Shown here: one piece after another, positions 16,226 through 26,032 of the stretch | How positions within the stretch are numbered: position 1 is the stretch's first letter | Layout of the letters: each line of letters starts with the position of its first letter | DNA from: Pseudomonadota bacterium | GTDB taxonomy: Bacteria; Pseudomonadota; Gammaproteobacteria; Steroidobacterales; Steroidobacteraceae | Assembly: GCA_021792555.1 (NCBI GenBank) | Contig: JAJYUL010000007.1 | Location: 1 to 64,000 of the forward strand | Direction of reading: 5' to 3' | DNA length: 64,000 bases | The notes under the pieces: model-generated | Told to the model about the DNA's origin: nothing | Database searches by the model: none | The model's input: only the letters and a program-made list of their open reading frames with translations | Made by a program: the position numbers and the translations under genes

Positions 16226-16747
16226 TTACCCCTTCACGCGCAGCTGCCCGCTGAAATCGCGCTTGCCGATCGGCAGGCCCTTCCAGCGCAGGATGTCGTA
16301 GGCGGTGGTGGCGTGGAAGTAGAAGTTCGGCTGCGCGAAGGACAGCAGGAAATCCTGCCCCGTGAAGGCGAGGCGCCGCTCCCCGGCGATGAACAGCACC
16401 TCACGCTCGGCCAGGCTCTCGAGCTCGGCCGGATCGAGCGCCGCGAGCGCCTGCTCGGCGCCCTCGACGATCGCCTCGAGCTCAGCGAAGGTCTCCGGCA
16501 GCGCCGAGCGGTCGGGCGAGAAGGTGCCGCTGCGCAGCCCCTCGATGGCGCCGATCGAGTGGCGCGCGGTGGAGCGGATCTGGAAGGAAAACGGCAGCAT
16601 GTCCTGCGCCAGGCGCGCCTGGATGATCTCGGCGCTCGCCAGCCCCCGCTCGGTGCAGAACGCCTGCGCCTTGGTGAGCAGCCCGGCGACGGAGCCGAGA
16701 ATCTGCCGGAAGGACGGCACGGTGGCCGCATAGAGTGTCAGAGCCAT
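16226..16747 (-). CDS. DUF1993-family protein
   Basis: A 173-residue cytoplasmic protein. The segments MLPFSFQIRSTARHSIGAIE near residue 53 and LLSFAQPNFYFHATTAYDIL with RWKGLPIGKRDF at the C-terminus match the DUF1993 pattern, a DinB-like four-helix fold carrying conserved His residues. Function is unknown; a metal-dependent role is possible by analogy with DinB proteins. ATG 16747 begins the conserved domain directly. It lies alone on the minus strand between zwf and nadB. Confidence 0.75.
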   Translation of the reverse strand: MALTLYAATVPSFRQILGSVAGLLTKAQAFCTERGLASAEIIQARLAQDMLPFSFQIRSTARHSIGAIEGLRSGTFSPDRSALPETFAELEAIVEGAEQALAALDPAELESLAEREVLFIAGERRLAFTGQDFLLSFAQPNFYFHATTAYDILRWKGLPIGKRDFSGQLRVKG

Positions 16748-16826
16748 GGCGAACCTCGCTGCAGTGGGGTCCGCCATGGTAATGAAGCGCGGCCGCGCTT
16801 GCAGCCGCGCGCGCCGGCCGCGCTGG

Positions 16827-18326
16827 CTAGCGCGCGTCGCAGGCCGGGTCGCGGCGGGGGAAATCCGCCCGCCAGTGCGCGCCGCGGCTCTCGCGGCGCG
16901 CGAGCGCCGCGCGCACCATCGCGAGGGCGAGCCCGAGCCGCCGGCGGGCGATGAGCGCCTCGGGGGCGAGCTGCGCGCCGAGCGCGAGCAGCTCGCGGGC
17001 ACCCTGCTCGAGCTCCCCGCCGCTGCGCAGCGGGCCCATGCACCGGCCGAGAATCTCGCGCAGGCGGTGCGCGCCCGCCGCATCGGGCGCGAGCACCGCA
17101 GGGGCCTCGCTCGGCGCGCGCACGCGGATCAGGCGCATCGGATCGTGCTCCTGCGCGAGCGCGCGCCCGACCGTGCGCCCGCACACCACGGCCTCGAGCA
17201 GCGAATTGCTCGCCAGGCGGTTCGCCCCGTGCATCCCCGTTGAGGCCACCTCCCCGCAGGCCCACAGGCCCGCGCGGTCGCTGCGGCCGAGCACATCGAC
17301 CACGACCCCGCCCATGTGATAGTGGGCCGCTGCGCTCACCGGAATCAGCTCGCGCGCCGGATCGATGCCGTGCGCCCGGCAGGTCGCGAGCGCCGCGGGA
17401 AACTCCTCGGCGTGCTCGCAGCGGAACACCTCCGTGGCATCGAGCCATACCGGCTCCCCGCGCATGCGGCGGGACCATACGGCGCGCGCCACCACATCGC
17501 GGGGCGCGAGCTCCGCGAGCGGATGCAGCTCGCACATGAAGCGCCGGCCCTGCCCATCGAGCAGCACCGCCCCGGCGCCGCGCAGCGCCTCGGTGAGCAG
17601 CGGCACCGGATCTGCCCCCACGGCGAGCGCCGTGGGATGGAATTGAATGAACTCGAGCCCCGCCACCCGCGCCCCGTGGCCGAGCGCCATGGCGAGCCCA
17701 TCGCCCTGGGCGCACTCCCCGTTGGTGGTGAAGGGAAACAGCCGCCCGAGCCCGCCGGTGGCGAGCACCGTGTCGCGCGCCTCGATGCGCACCGCGCCGC
17801 CGGCCGGATCCGCGCCCCACGCCCCGCAGATGCGCTCATCTGCGCTCTCACGCAGCATCATGACCGACACGCCGCAGAGGATCTCGACATGCGCGGCGCG
17901 CGCGCTCGCCTCGAGCAGCGCCGCGAGGATCGCCGCCCCGGTGCGGTCCCCGCGCGCATGCAGCACGCGCGCGCGGCTGTGGCCGGCCTCACGGTGCAGC
18001 CGCCAGCCGTGCTCATCGCGATCAAACGGTACCCCGATGTCGCACAGGAACTGCACCGCCTCGGCCGCCCCGCGGATCACCCGCAGCGCCGCGCGCCGGT
18101 CGCTGCTGTGGCAGCCGGCCGCGAGCGTATCGGCCATCTGCGCCTCGACCGAATCGCCCTGCCCGAGCGGCGCGGCGATGCCCCCCTGGGCAAGCGCGGT
18201 CGAGCTCGCCACGCGCGGATCGCCGGCCGAGACGACCAGCACCCGGCGCGGCGCGGCGGCGAGCGCCGCGCACAGGCCCGCCGCGCCCGCACCGATCACC
18301 AGCACATCGGTGTCGATCGTGCGCAT
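16827..18326 (-). CDS. nadB: L-aspartate oxidase
   Basis: A 499-residue flavoprotein oxidising L-aspartate to iminoaspartate, the first step of de novo NAD synthesis. The FAD-binding VLVIGAGAAGLCAALAAA is at the N-terminus. SSTALAQGGIAAPL near residue 41, GLEFIQFHPTAL near 218 and HYHMGGVVVDVLGRSD near 328 are the succinate-dehydrogenase-family active-site blocks. It is slightly shorter than the E. coli enzyme (540), mainly at the C-terminus. ATG 18326 directly starts the FAD motif. nadA ends 14 bases upstream, giving a nadA-nadB operon. Confidence 0.93.
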   Translation of the reverse strand: MRTIDTDVLVIGAGAAGLCAALAAAPRRVLVVSAGDPRVASSTALAQGGIAAPLGQGDSVEAQMADTLAAGCHSSDRRAALRVIRGAAEAVQFLCDIGVPFDRDEHGWRLHREAGHSRARVLHARGDRTGAAILAALLEASARAAHVEILCGVSVMMLRESADERICGAWGADPAGGAVRIEARDTVLATGGLGRLFPFTTNGECAQGDGLAMALGHGARVAGLEFIQFHPTALAVGADPVPLLTEALRGAGAVLLDGQGRRFMCELHPLAELAPRDVVARAVWSRRMRGEPVWLDATEVFRCEHAEEFPAALATCRAHGIDPARELIPVSAAAHYHMGGVVVDVLGRSDRAGLWACGEVASTGMHGANRLASNSLLEAVVCGRTVGRALAQEHDPMRLIRVRAPSEAPAVLAPDAAGAHRLREILGRCMGPLRSGGELEQGARELLALGAQLAPEALIARRRLGLALAMVRAALARRESRGAHWRADFPRRDPACDAR

Positions 18327-18340
18327 CGGGCCGGGGCCGC

Positions 18341-19315
18341 TCAGCCGACCGCGAGCCTGCGCGCGATCGGCGCGCGCGCCCGCTCGGCGAGCGCCGGGGC
18401 GATCTCGATGGTCTCGGTGAGCGTCTCGAGCGCGTGGGCGAGCCGCTCGAGAGTGGTGGCCTTCATGTGCCTGCAGAGGTTGCAGGGACGCAGGAAGGTG
18501 ATCTGCGGACAGTCCAGGGCGATGTTGTCGGCCATCGCGCACTCGGTGAGCAGCATGGCCCGCGGCGGACGGCGCTCGCGCAGGAAGGCGGCCATGGCGC
18601 CGGTGGAGCCGACGAAGTCCGCCTCGGCCTGCACCTCCTCGGGGCACTCCGGGTGCGCGAGCACCGTGGCCCCGGTGGCCGCGCGGTAGCTGCGGATGTC
18701 GGCGGCCTTGAAGCGCGTGTGCACCTCGCACTGTCCGCCCCAGGCGATCACCTCCACGCCGGTCTCGCGCGCCACGAATCCCGCGAGGTGCTGGTCGGGC
18801 AGCATGATGACCCGCGGGACCGCGAGCGAGCGCACCACGCGCAGCGCGTTCGCCGAGGTGCAGCAGATGTCCACTTCGGCCTTCACGGCCGCCGAGGTGT
18901 TGACGTAGGCGATGGCCGGCACGTCCGGGCAGCACTCGCGGATGGCGCGCACCGCCTCGGCGCTGATCGACTCGGCGAGCGAGCAGCCCGCCTCGCTCGC
19001 TGCGAGCAGCACGCGCTTGTCCGGGCAGAGCAGCTTGACCGTCTCGGCCATGAAGCGCACGCCGCACACCACGATGGTGCGCGCCGGCGAGGCGAGCGCG
19101 AACTGCGCCATGGCGAGGGAATCCCCGGTGAAGTCCGCCGCCGCCGCGCTCACCAGCGGCACCTGATAGTTATGCGCGACCACCGCGGCGCCGTGCTCGC
19201 GCTTGAGGGCCCCGATGCGCTCGATGAGCGGCGCGGCGAGGGTGATCTCGGCCTCGGGCAGCACCCGGGAGAGGCGGGCGAGGAGCGTCGCGTGAGGATC
19301 CGGCACGGCGTTCAT
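18341..19315 (-). CDS. nadA: Quinolinate synthase
   Basis: A 324-residue iron-sulfur enzyme condensing iminoaspartate with dihydroxyacetone phosphate to quinolinate. Visible: AVVAHNYQVPLVSAAA with DFTGDSL near residues 39-60, CGVRFMAETVKLLCPDKRVL near 99, DICCTSANA near 150 and LRPCNLCRHMK near 276, which supply the three cluster-ligating cysteines. ATG 19315. It diverges from the FNR-type regulator, and the 146-base gap holds a perfect inverted repeat that may control one or both genes. Confidence 0.95.
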   Translation of the reverse strand: MNAVPDPHATLLARLSRVLPEAEITLAAPLIERIGALKREHGAAVVAHNYQVPLVSAAAADFTGDSLAMAQFALASPARTIVVCGVRFMAETVKLLCPDKRVLLAASEAGCSLAESISAEAVRAIRECCPDVPAIAYVNTSAAVKAEVDICCTSANALRVVRSLAVPRVIMLPDQHLAGFVARETGVEVIAWGGQCEVHTRFKAADIRSYRAATGATVLAHPECPEEVQAEADFVGSTGAMAAFLRERRPPRAMLLTECAMADNIALDCPQITFLRPCNLCRHMKATTLERLAHALETLTETIEIAPALAERARAPIARRLAVG

Positions 19316-19359
19316 GAGCCGCCGATCATGCCGCAGCGCCCCGCGCCGGCGTAGCGTGA

Positions 19360-19379
19360 AAACTGACGAATGTCAGTTT
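19360..19379. promoter_or_regulatory. Perfect inverted repeat, candidate CRP/FNR-family operator
   Basis: Two 8-bp arms, AAACTGAC and GTCAGTTT, flank a 4-base spacer GAAT. The geometry CTGAC-N4-GTCAG is that of CRP/FNR-family sites (TTGAT-N4-ATCAA for FNR), keeping the TGA/TCA core. It lies between nadA and the FNR-type gene, 82 bases before the regulator start, so autoregulation or nadA control is plausible. Confidence 0.55.
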
Positions 19380-19423
19380 GTGCGCATGCGAGCGGCGTCG
19401 CACGCGCCGCTGCGGAAAACCCC

Positions 19424-19429
19424 TATACT
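19424..19429 (+). promoter_or_regulatory. -10-like box TATACT for the FNR-type gene
   Basis: TATACT would start transcription near 19436, putting the centre of the inverted repeat about 66 bases upstream, within the range used by CRP/FNR-type activators. A second candidate, TAACTT at 19450-19455, sits six bases before the ATG. Confidence 0.4.
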
Positions 19430-19461
19430 GGCCCGACCCGCTCATACGTTAACTTTTATCA

Positions 19462-20139
19462 ATGCACACCCTCGAACGCTCCCGACTTCGCGGTGTCTCG
19501 GGCACCGAAACCGACTGTGCCGCCTGCCCCGGCTCGCGCCGCTGCTGGGGCGATAACCTCGCCGCCGAGGCCGTCTACGCCCGGCGCGAGCCGCCGCTCG
19601 AGCGCGGCGCGCGGCTGATCGAACAGGGCCAGCAGCCCGCGCTCTACATCGTGGCCACCGGCTGTCTGGTGCTGCGCGTGAGTCTGCCGGACGGCTCGCA
19701 GCGGGTCGTGGGGCTGCGCCTGCCGGGCGAGCTGGTGGGCCTCGAGAGCTACGCGCGCGGCGAGCAGGCCTATACGGCCCAGGCGGCCACCGCGAGCGCG
19801 GTGTGCCGGCTGCGCCTGCCGGCCCCCGGAGCGGGCGGTGCGCACGGCGCGCTGCTCGAGCGGCTGCTGATGAAGAGCGCCGCGCAGCCGGAGCGCGCAT
19901 CCGCGCCCTGGGCGGGGCTGCCCGCCGTGGAGCGCGTGGCGGCGTTCATCGAGAACTACACGCAGCGGGCGCAGCTGTCCGGGCGCGAAGATCCCTTCAA
20001 GCTGCCGCTGACGCGCGCGGACATCGGCTCGTACCTCGGACTGGCCCCCGAGACGGTGGTGCGGGCGCTCGGGCACCTCAGCCAGGCGCAGCGGCTCGCC
20101 GTGCGCGGGCGCACCGTGCGGCTCGGCGGCCCGGCCTGA
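19462..20139 (+). CDS. fnr: FNR-type oxygen-responsive transcription regulator
   Basis: A 225-residue CRP/FNR-family protein. The N-terminal Cys19-x2-Cys22-x5-Cys28 spacing equals that of E. coli FNR, and Cys115 corresponds to the fourth cluster ligand, so a [4Fe-4S] oxygen sensor is likely. A cyclic-nucleotide-like beta roll spans about residues 45-120, and a helix-turn-helix carries TRADIGSYLGLAPETVVRAL (184-203). In the recognition helix Glu197 and Arg201 are kept, while the residue equal to FNR Ser212 is Val200. It is divergent from nadA and followed by kbl-tdh. Expected to switch genes between aerobic and low-oxygen growth. Confidence 0.88.
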   Translation: MHTLERSRLRGVSGTETDCAACPGSRRCWGDNLAAEAVYARREPPLERGARLIEQGQQPALYIVATGCLVLRVSLPDGSQRVVGLRLPGELVGLESYARGEQAYTAQAATASAVCRLRLPAPGAGGAHGALLERLLMKSAAQPERASAPWAGLPAVERVAAFIENYTQRAQLSGREDPFKLPLTRADIGSYLGLAPETVVRALGHLSQAQRLAVRGRTVRLGGPA

Positions 20140-20146
20140 GGCGCGG

Positions 20147-20174
20147 CCCGTCCGCGGACGCGGACGGGTATAAT
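20147..20174 (+). promoter_or_regulatory. Perfect palindrome abutting the kbl -10 box
   Basis: Arms CCCGTCCGCG (20147-20156) and CGCGGACGGG (20159-20168) are separated by GA, and TATAAT (20169-20174) follows at once. ATG 20183 is eight bases further on. The palindrome may be an operator covering the promoter, or a hairpin ending fnr transcription; the lack of a T-run argues for the former. Confidence 0.55.
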
Positions 20175-20182
20175 CGCGCCGC

Positions 20183-21366
20183 ATGATGCCTCAACTGATC
20201 GAGCGGCTGCGCTCGGAACTCACCGCCCTGAAGGACCAGGGCCTGTACAAGAACGAACGGGTGCTCACCGGCCCGCAGGGCGCGCGGGTCGCGACCGGCG
20301 GGCGCGAGGTGATCAACCTCTGCGCCAACAACTACCTCGGACTGGCCAGCGACCCCACCGTGTGCCGGGCGGCCGAGGAGGCGCTCGAGCGTTACGGCTT
20401 CGGCATGGCCTCGGTGCGCTTCATCTGCGGCACGCAGACGGTGCACAAGCAGCTCGAGCGGCGCTTGAGCGAGTTTCTCGGCACCGAGGACGCCATCCTC
20501 TACTCCTCGTGCTTCGATGCCAACGGCGGACTGTTCGAGACGCTGCTCGATGAGCGCGACGCGGTGATCTCCGATGCGCTCAATCACGCCAGCATCATCG
20601 ACGGCATCCGCCTCTGCAAAGCCGAGCGCCTGCGCTACGCCAACAACGACATGGCCGAGCTCGAGCAGTGCCTCAAGCGCGCCGCCTCGGCCCGCACCCG
20701 TCTGATCGCCACCGACGGGGTGTTCTCGATGGACGGCACGGTCGCGAACCTGGCGCGCATCTGCGAGCTCGCCGAGCGCTACGACGCGCTGGTGATGGTC
20801 GATGACTCGCACGCCACCGGCTTCATGGGCGCGAACGGCCGCGGCACGCCCGAGCACTGCGGGGTCGCCGGGCGCATCGACATCCTCACCGGCACGCTCG
20901 GCAAGGCGCTCGGCGGGGCGAGCGGCGGGTACATCGCCTCGCGCGCCGAGGTCATCGAGTGGCTGCGGCAGCGCTCGCGGCCGTACCTGTTCTCCAACAG
21001 CATCCCGCCGGTGGTGGCCGCCGCGGGACTGCGCGTGCTCGAGCTGCTCGCCGAGCGGCCCGAGCTGCGCGCGCGGGTGCACGAGAACGCGCGCTACTTC
21101 CGCGCCGGGCTCGAGCGGCTCGGCTTCACCGTCAAGCCCGGCGAGCATCCCATCATCCCGGTGATGATCGGAGATGCGGCGCTCGCCTCGCGCATGGCCG
21201 ACCGGCTGCTCGAGCGCGGCGTGTACGTGATCGGGTTTTCCTATCCGGTGGTGCCGAAGGGCCAGGCGCGCATCCGCACCCAGATGTCCGCGGCGCTCAC
21301 GCGCGCCGAGCTCGACGCCGCGCTCGAGGCCTTCGGGGCCGTGGGCCGGGAAATCGGAGTGATCGC

Positions 21367-21370
<4 letters not shown>
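20183..21370 (+). CDS. kbl: 2-amino-3-ketobutyrate CoA ligase (glycine C-acetyltransferase)
   Basis: A 395-residue PLP enzyme of the alpha-oxoamine synthase family. It cleaves 2-amino-3-ketobutyrate with CoA to glycine and acetyl-CoA, the second step of threonine breakdown. Visible: [10 protein letters not shown] near residue 50, [10 protein letters not shown] near 208 and the PLP-lysine motif [15 protein letters not shown] near 238. Length equals the E. coli enzyme. ATG 20183 follows a TATAAT box by eight bases with no ribosome-binding site, suggesting a leaderless message. Its stop overlaps tdh (ATGA). Confidence 0.95.
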
Positions 21371-22398
<1,028 letters not shown>

Positions 22399-22418
22399 GC
22401 ACGCCCCGCACGGTGCGC

Positions 22419-22449
22419 CCTCGCGCGCGCGCTGCCGCGCCGCGCGAGG
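22419..22449. terminator. GC hairpin between convergent tdh and sppA
   Basis: A 9-bp stem (CCTCGCGCG and CGCGCGAGG) with a 13-base GC-rich loop fills most of the 61-base gap between two converging genes. There is no T-run on either side, so it may act as a roadblock or need Rho. Confidence 0.45.
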
Positions 22450-22459
22450 CCCGCCGGCC

Positions 22460-24304
22460 TCAGGGCCGCCCGCAGAAACAGTACGAGTAGAGCTGCCCGC
22501 GCGCGCCGAAGCGCTCGAGGTCGGCGAGCTCGCGCGCGTAGGGGCTCACCTGGGCAGCGAGCGCCCCGAAGCCCGGCAGGCGCACCTGCGGTCCGAACAG
22601 CGACACGGCGGTGAAGGCCGCGCGCGCCTGCGCCCGCTGCAGCAGCTCCTGCGTCCACGAGAGGCGCGGATGCAGGAACTGCACCCCGTAGTGCTCGAGC
22701 TTGGCGAGCCCGGCCGCGGCGCGCACCGCATCCTCGAGCGTGCCGAGGTGATCGACGAGCCCGATGTGCCGCGCATCGGCGCCGGCCCACACATGTCCCT
22801 GGCCGATCGCGTTGACCTGCGCGTCCGTCAGGTGCCGCCCGTTCGCCACGCGCGCGACGAATTCGGCGTAACCGCGCTCGATCTGCGAGCGGATCAGCAG
22901 CCGCGACTCGGCATTCAGCGGCTGGCCGACCGACATCTGTCCGGCGAGCGGCGTCGTGCCCACCCCGTCGCTGGTGATGCCGAGCTTGCCGAGCGCGTGT
23001 TTGAACGTCGGGATGATGGCGAAGATGCCGATCGAGCCGGTGAGCGTGGCGGGGCTGGCGTAGATCTCGTTGGCGGGCGCGGCGATGTAGTAGCCGCCGG
23101 AGGCGGCCAGATCGCCCATCGAGACCACCACGGGCTTGCCGCTCGCGCGCAGCGCGCGCAGCGCGTGATAGATCTCCTCGGCGGCCGTGACGCTGCCGCC
23201 GGGGCTGTCGATGCGCAGCACGACGGCCTTGATGCGCCTGTTCAGCTGCGCGGCGCGGATCAGGCGCGAGAGCGAGTCCCCGCCGATGGTCCCGGGCGGC
23301 TGGTCCCCGTCGAGAATGTCTCCGGAGGCGACGATCACCCCGACGCGGTCTTCCCCGGCATCGCGCGCGCGCTGCTCGCCGCGCACGATGTCCGCATAGT
23401 CCTCGGCGGAGATCGCGTTGAACGAGCCGCTGCGGTTCGCCCCGACCAGCTTGATCACGCGCTGCTCGAACTGCTCCTTGTCGGCGAGCCCCGTGACGAG
23501 GTGCGCCTTCAGCGCCACTTCGGCGGCATTGCCGTCGGCCGCGGTGATCGCCTTCGGCAGCGCATCGACGTACTCGGCGATGGCCCCGGACGGCAGCCCG
23601 CGCGCGGCGGTCACTTCCTTCTGATAGGTCGACCACAGCGCATCGAGGTACGCCTCGCTCTGCGCGCGGTCGGCCTTGGACATGTTCTGGCGGGTGAAGA
23701 TCTCCACCGCGCTCTTGTACTTGCCGACGCGGAAGACGTGCACGTTCACGCCGAGCTTCTTCAGCAGCCCGCCGAAGTACAGCGGATAGCGGCCGAAGCC
23801 GCGGATCAGCACGTAGCCGGTCGGGTCGAGGTACACCTGGCCGGCCTGGGCGGCCAGGTAGTACTGGTCCTGGTTGTAGGCGCTGCCGTAGGCGAGCACC
23901 GGCTTGCCGCTCGCGCGGAACACCTGGATGGCGCGCGCGAGCTCCTCGAGCATCGGCAGTCCCGCCTCGTCCATGTCGTCGAGGTCGAGCACGAGCACGC
24001 GGATGCGCGGGTCCTTGGCGCCCGCGCGGATCGCATCCACCAGGCTCCAGAGCAGCGTCTGCTGCACGCCCTCGCCCTGGGCGCTCTCGATGGCCCGCTC
24101 GACCGGGTCGCCCGAGAGCTGCTCGACGAGCCGGCCCTGCGGGGCGATGACGAGCGCGGCACGCTGCGGCACGCTCGGGGTCGACTCATGCAGCACGCCG
24201 ATGAGGAACCCGGCGATCGCCAGCAGCAGCACCAGGTGCAGCACCTTGCGCAGGCCGTCGAGGCCGCGCCACACCCCGAGCAGGATCTTGCGTACGCTCG
24301 CCAC
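22460..24304 (-). CDS. sppA: Signal peptide peptidase SppA, 67-kDa type
   Basis: A 614-residue inner-membrane serine protease that degrades leftover signal peptides. One N-terminal span (VLHLVLLLAIAGFLIGVL, residues 21-38) anchors two tandem S49 domains. The dyad is intact: Lys197 in RVGKYKSAVEIF and Ser402 in SMGDLAASGGYYIAAP; SVTAAEEIYHALRAL near 371 and SPATLTGSIGIFAI are further family blocks. The start is GTG 24304, 11 bases after rplS, so it ends the ribosomal operon rpsP-rimM-trmD-rplS. That is an unusual place for sppA. Confidence 0.93.
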   Translation of the reverse strand: MASVRKILLGVWRGLDGLRKVLHLVLLLAIAGFLIGVLHESTPSVPQRAALVIAPQGRLVEQLSGDPVERAIESAQGEGVQQTLLWSLVDAIRAGAKDPRIRVLVLDLDDMDEAGLPMLEELARAIQVFRASGKPVLAYGSAYNQDQYYLAAQAGQVYLDPTGYVLIRGFGRYPLYFGGLLKKLGVNVHVFRVGKYKSAVEIFTRQNMSKADRAQSEAYLDALWSTYQKEVTAARGLPSGAIAEYVDALPKAITAADGNAAEVALKAHLVTGLADKEQFEQRVIKLVGANRSGSFNAISAEDYADIVRGEQRARDAGEDRVGVIVASGDILDGDQPPGTIGGDSLSRLIRAAQLNRRIKAVVLRIDSPGGSVTAAEEIYHALRALRASGKPVVVSMGDLAASGGYYIAAPANEIYASPATLTGSIGIFAIIPTFKHALGKLGITSDGVGTTPLAGQMSVGQPLNAESRLLIRSQIERGYAEFVARVANGRHLTDAQVNAIGQGHVWAGADARHIGLVDHLGTLEDAVRAAAGLAKLEHYGVQFLHPRLSWTQELLQRAQARAAFTAVSLFGPQVRLPGFGALAAQVSPYARELADLERFGARGQLYSYCFCGRP

Positions 24305-24315
24305 GGGCGGGCCGG

Positions 24316-24660
24316 TCAGATCTTCTCTTCGATCCTCGCGGCCTTGCCCGAGCGCTCACGCAGGTAGTACAGCTTCGCGCGGCGCACCTGGCCGCGGCGC
24401 TTGACGCTGATGTCGCTGATCGCCGGGCTGTAGGTCTGGAAGACGCGCTCGACGCCCTCGCCGTGGGAGACCTTGCGCACCGTGAACGAGGAGTTCAGGC
24501 CCCGGTTGCTGCGGGCGATGACCACGCCCTCGTAGGCCTGCACGCGCTCGCGGTCGCCTTCGACCACCTTGACCTGCACGACCACCGTGTCGCCGGGCTT
24601 GAAGTCCGGCACCTTGCGGGTCATGCGCTCTTTCTCGAGTTGTTGAATGATATTGCTCAT
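24316..24660 (-). CDS. rplS: 50S ribosomal protein L19
   Basis: A 114-residue ribosomal protein at the 30S/50S interface. The conserved run [20 protein letters not shown] and [16 protein letters not shown] is clear, ending in a basic [20 protein letters not shown] 24660 starts the family N-terminus (MSNIIQQLE) with GAGG upstream in the rc leader; longer readings are not supported. It follows trmD by four bases. Confidence 0.97.
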   Translation of the reverse strand: MSNIIQQLEKERMTRKVPDFKPGDTVVVQVKVVEGDRERVQAYEGVVIARSNRGLNSSFTVRKVSHGEGVERVFQTYSPAISDISVKRRGQVRRAKLYYLRERSGKAARIEEKI

Positions 24661-24664
24661 GGTC

Positions 24665-25423
24665 TCATCCTCGATCGTCCTCCCCGTCCGCCTCTGCGGC
24701 GAGGAACTCATTCAGTAACCGCTGCGCCTCGGGCGGAAGCTCCCGCCCCAGGATCAGTTCCGGGCGGCGCCGCCAGGTGCGCCAGACCGCCTGCGCGAGC
24801 CGCCAGCGGTCGATGTCGGCATGATTGCCCGACAGCAGCACCTTTGGCACCTCCAGGCCCTCGAACACTTCCGGCCGCGTGTAGTGCGGCCAGTCGAGCA
24901 GCCCGTCCGAAAACGAATCAAACGCGCTCGAGCGCTCATCGCCGAGCACCCCGGGCAGCAGCCGCGCCACCGCGTCGATCACCGTCAACGCCGGCAGCTC
25001 CCCGCCCGAGAGCACGTAATCGCCGATCGACAGCTCACGGTCGATCCCGAGCTCGATCACCCGCTCATCCATGCCCTCATAGCGTGCGGCCACGAGCAGC
25101 AGCCCCGGCAGCCCCGCCAGCTCCCGGGCGTGCGCCTGGGTGAAGCGCTCGCCCTGCGCCGAGAGGCACACCCGCGGGCTGCCCGCGGGCAGCCGCGCCG
25201 CGGCCGCGCGGATCGCCGCGAGCATCGGCCCGGGCTTGAGCACCATGCCCGGCCCGCCGCCGTAGGGGCGGTCATCGACCGTGCGGTGCGGATCGCAGGT
25301 GTGATCCCGCGGATCCTCCGTGCCCACCCTGAGCCGCCCGCTCGCGAGCGCGCGGCCCACCACCCCGAAGCGCAGCGCTTCGGCGATCATCGGCGGAAAC
25401 AGCGTGACCACTTCGATCTGCAT
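24665..25423 (-). CDS. trmD: tRNA (guanine37-N1)-methyltransferase
   Basis: A 252-residue SPOUT methyltransferase making m1G37 in tRNAs, which prevents +1 frameshifting. The N-terminal [13 protein letters not shown], the [13 protein letters not shown] block near residue 53, RYEGMDERV near 111, and the knot [19 protein letters not shown] near 130 are all present. It is in the standard rpsP-rimM-trmD-rplS order; 38 bases separate it from rimM. Confidence 0.97.
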   Translation of the reverse strand: MQIEVVTLFPPMIAEALRFGVVGRALASGRLRVGTEDPRDHTCDPHRTVDDRPYGGGPGMVLKPGPMLAAIRAAAARLPAGSPRVCLSAQGERFTQAHARELAGLPGLLLVAARYEGMDERVIELGIDRELSIGDYVLSGGELPALTVIDAVARLLPGVLGDERSSAFDSFSDGLLDWPHYTRPEVFEGLEVPKVLLSGNHADIDRWRLAQAVWRTWRRRPELILGRELPPEAQRLLNEFLAAEADGEDDRG

Positions 25424-25461
25424 CGCACGCTCAGGCGCCCGGTGCGTCCTCGTGCCGCACG

Positions 25462-26007
25462 CTACTCGAGCTCCGCCGGCCAGTCCACCAGCACCCGCCG
25501 GGCCGAGAGGTCGACCTCGAGCAGATGCGTCGGATCGGCCAGCACCCAGTGCTCGCGCGCCGCACGGCGCGCCTCCGATGCCTCCTGCCCGCCACGATCC
25601 TCCACCACCATGACGGCCCCTGCGGGCGCGTCGACGAAATACGCCACCGTGCCGAGCTCGCGGCCCTCGGTGTTGCGCACCGCGAAGCCGATCAGGTCCG
25701 CGCGGTAGTACTGCCGCGCATCGGTCGGCGGCAGCGCGCTGCGCTCGACCTCGACCGTCCAGCCCGTCAGCCCTGCGGCCGCATCGCGATCCTCGATGCC
25801 CTCGAGTTGCGCCACCAGCCGCGCCCCGTGCACCCGGCCCTGAAGCAGCCGCAGCGAGCGCGCCAGTCCTGCGTGCGCGAGCCGCCACTCAGGGTACTCG
25901 AGCAGCGCTTCGGGCGGATCGGTGTGCGAGGACACGTGCACCCACCCGGCCAGCCCGAACGGCGCCCCGATGCGCCCGAGCTCGACCCAGGGGGAGCGGG
26001 CGTTCAA
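25462..26007 (-). CDS. rimM: 16S rRNA processing protein RimM
   Basis: A 181-residue ribosome assembly factor acting on the 30S head through S19. The N-terminal domain begins WVELGRIGAPFGLAGWVHV; the PRC-barrel part has YYRADLIGFAVRNTEGRELG near residue 100 and ends with HLLEVDLSARRVLVDWP. The start appears to be TTG 26007, since no other start precedes the conserved N-terminus. Confidence 0.93.
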   Translation of the reverse strand: MNARSPWVELGRIGAPFGLAGWVHVSSHTDPPEALLEYPEWRLAHAGLARSLRLLQGRVHGARLVAQLEGIEDRDAAAGLTGWTVEVERSALPPTDARQYYRADLIGFAVRNTEGRELGTVAYFVDAPAGAVMVVEDRGGQEASEARRAAREHWVLADPTHLLEVDLSARRVLVDWPAELE

Positions 26008-26032
26008 GGCAGGCCCCCGAGGCCGGCCGGAA

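Noticed and set aside
22670..24367. Long plus-strand frame opposite sppA
   Set aside because: Composition is His/Arg/Ala-rich without domains and it is fully antisense to a protein with intact catalytic residues.
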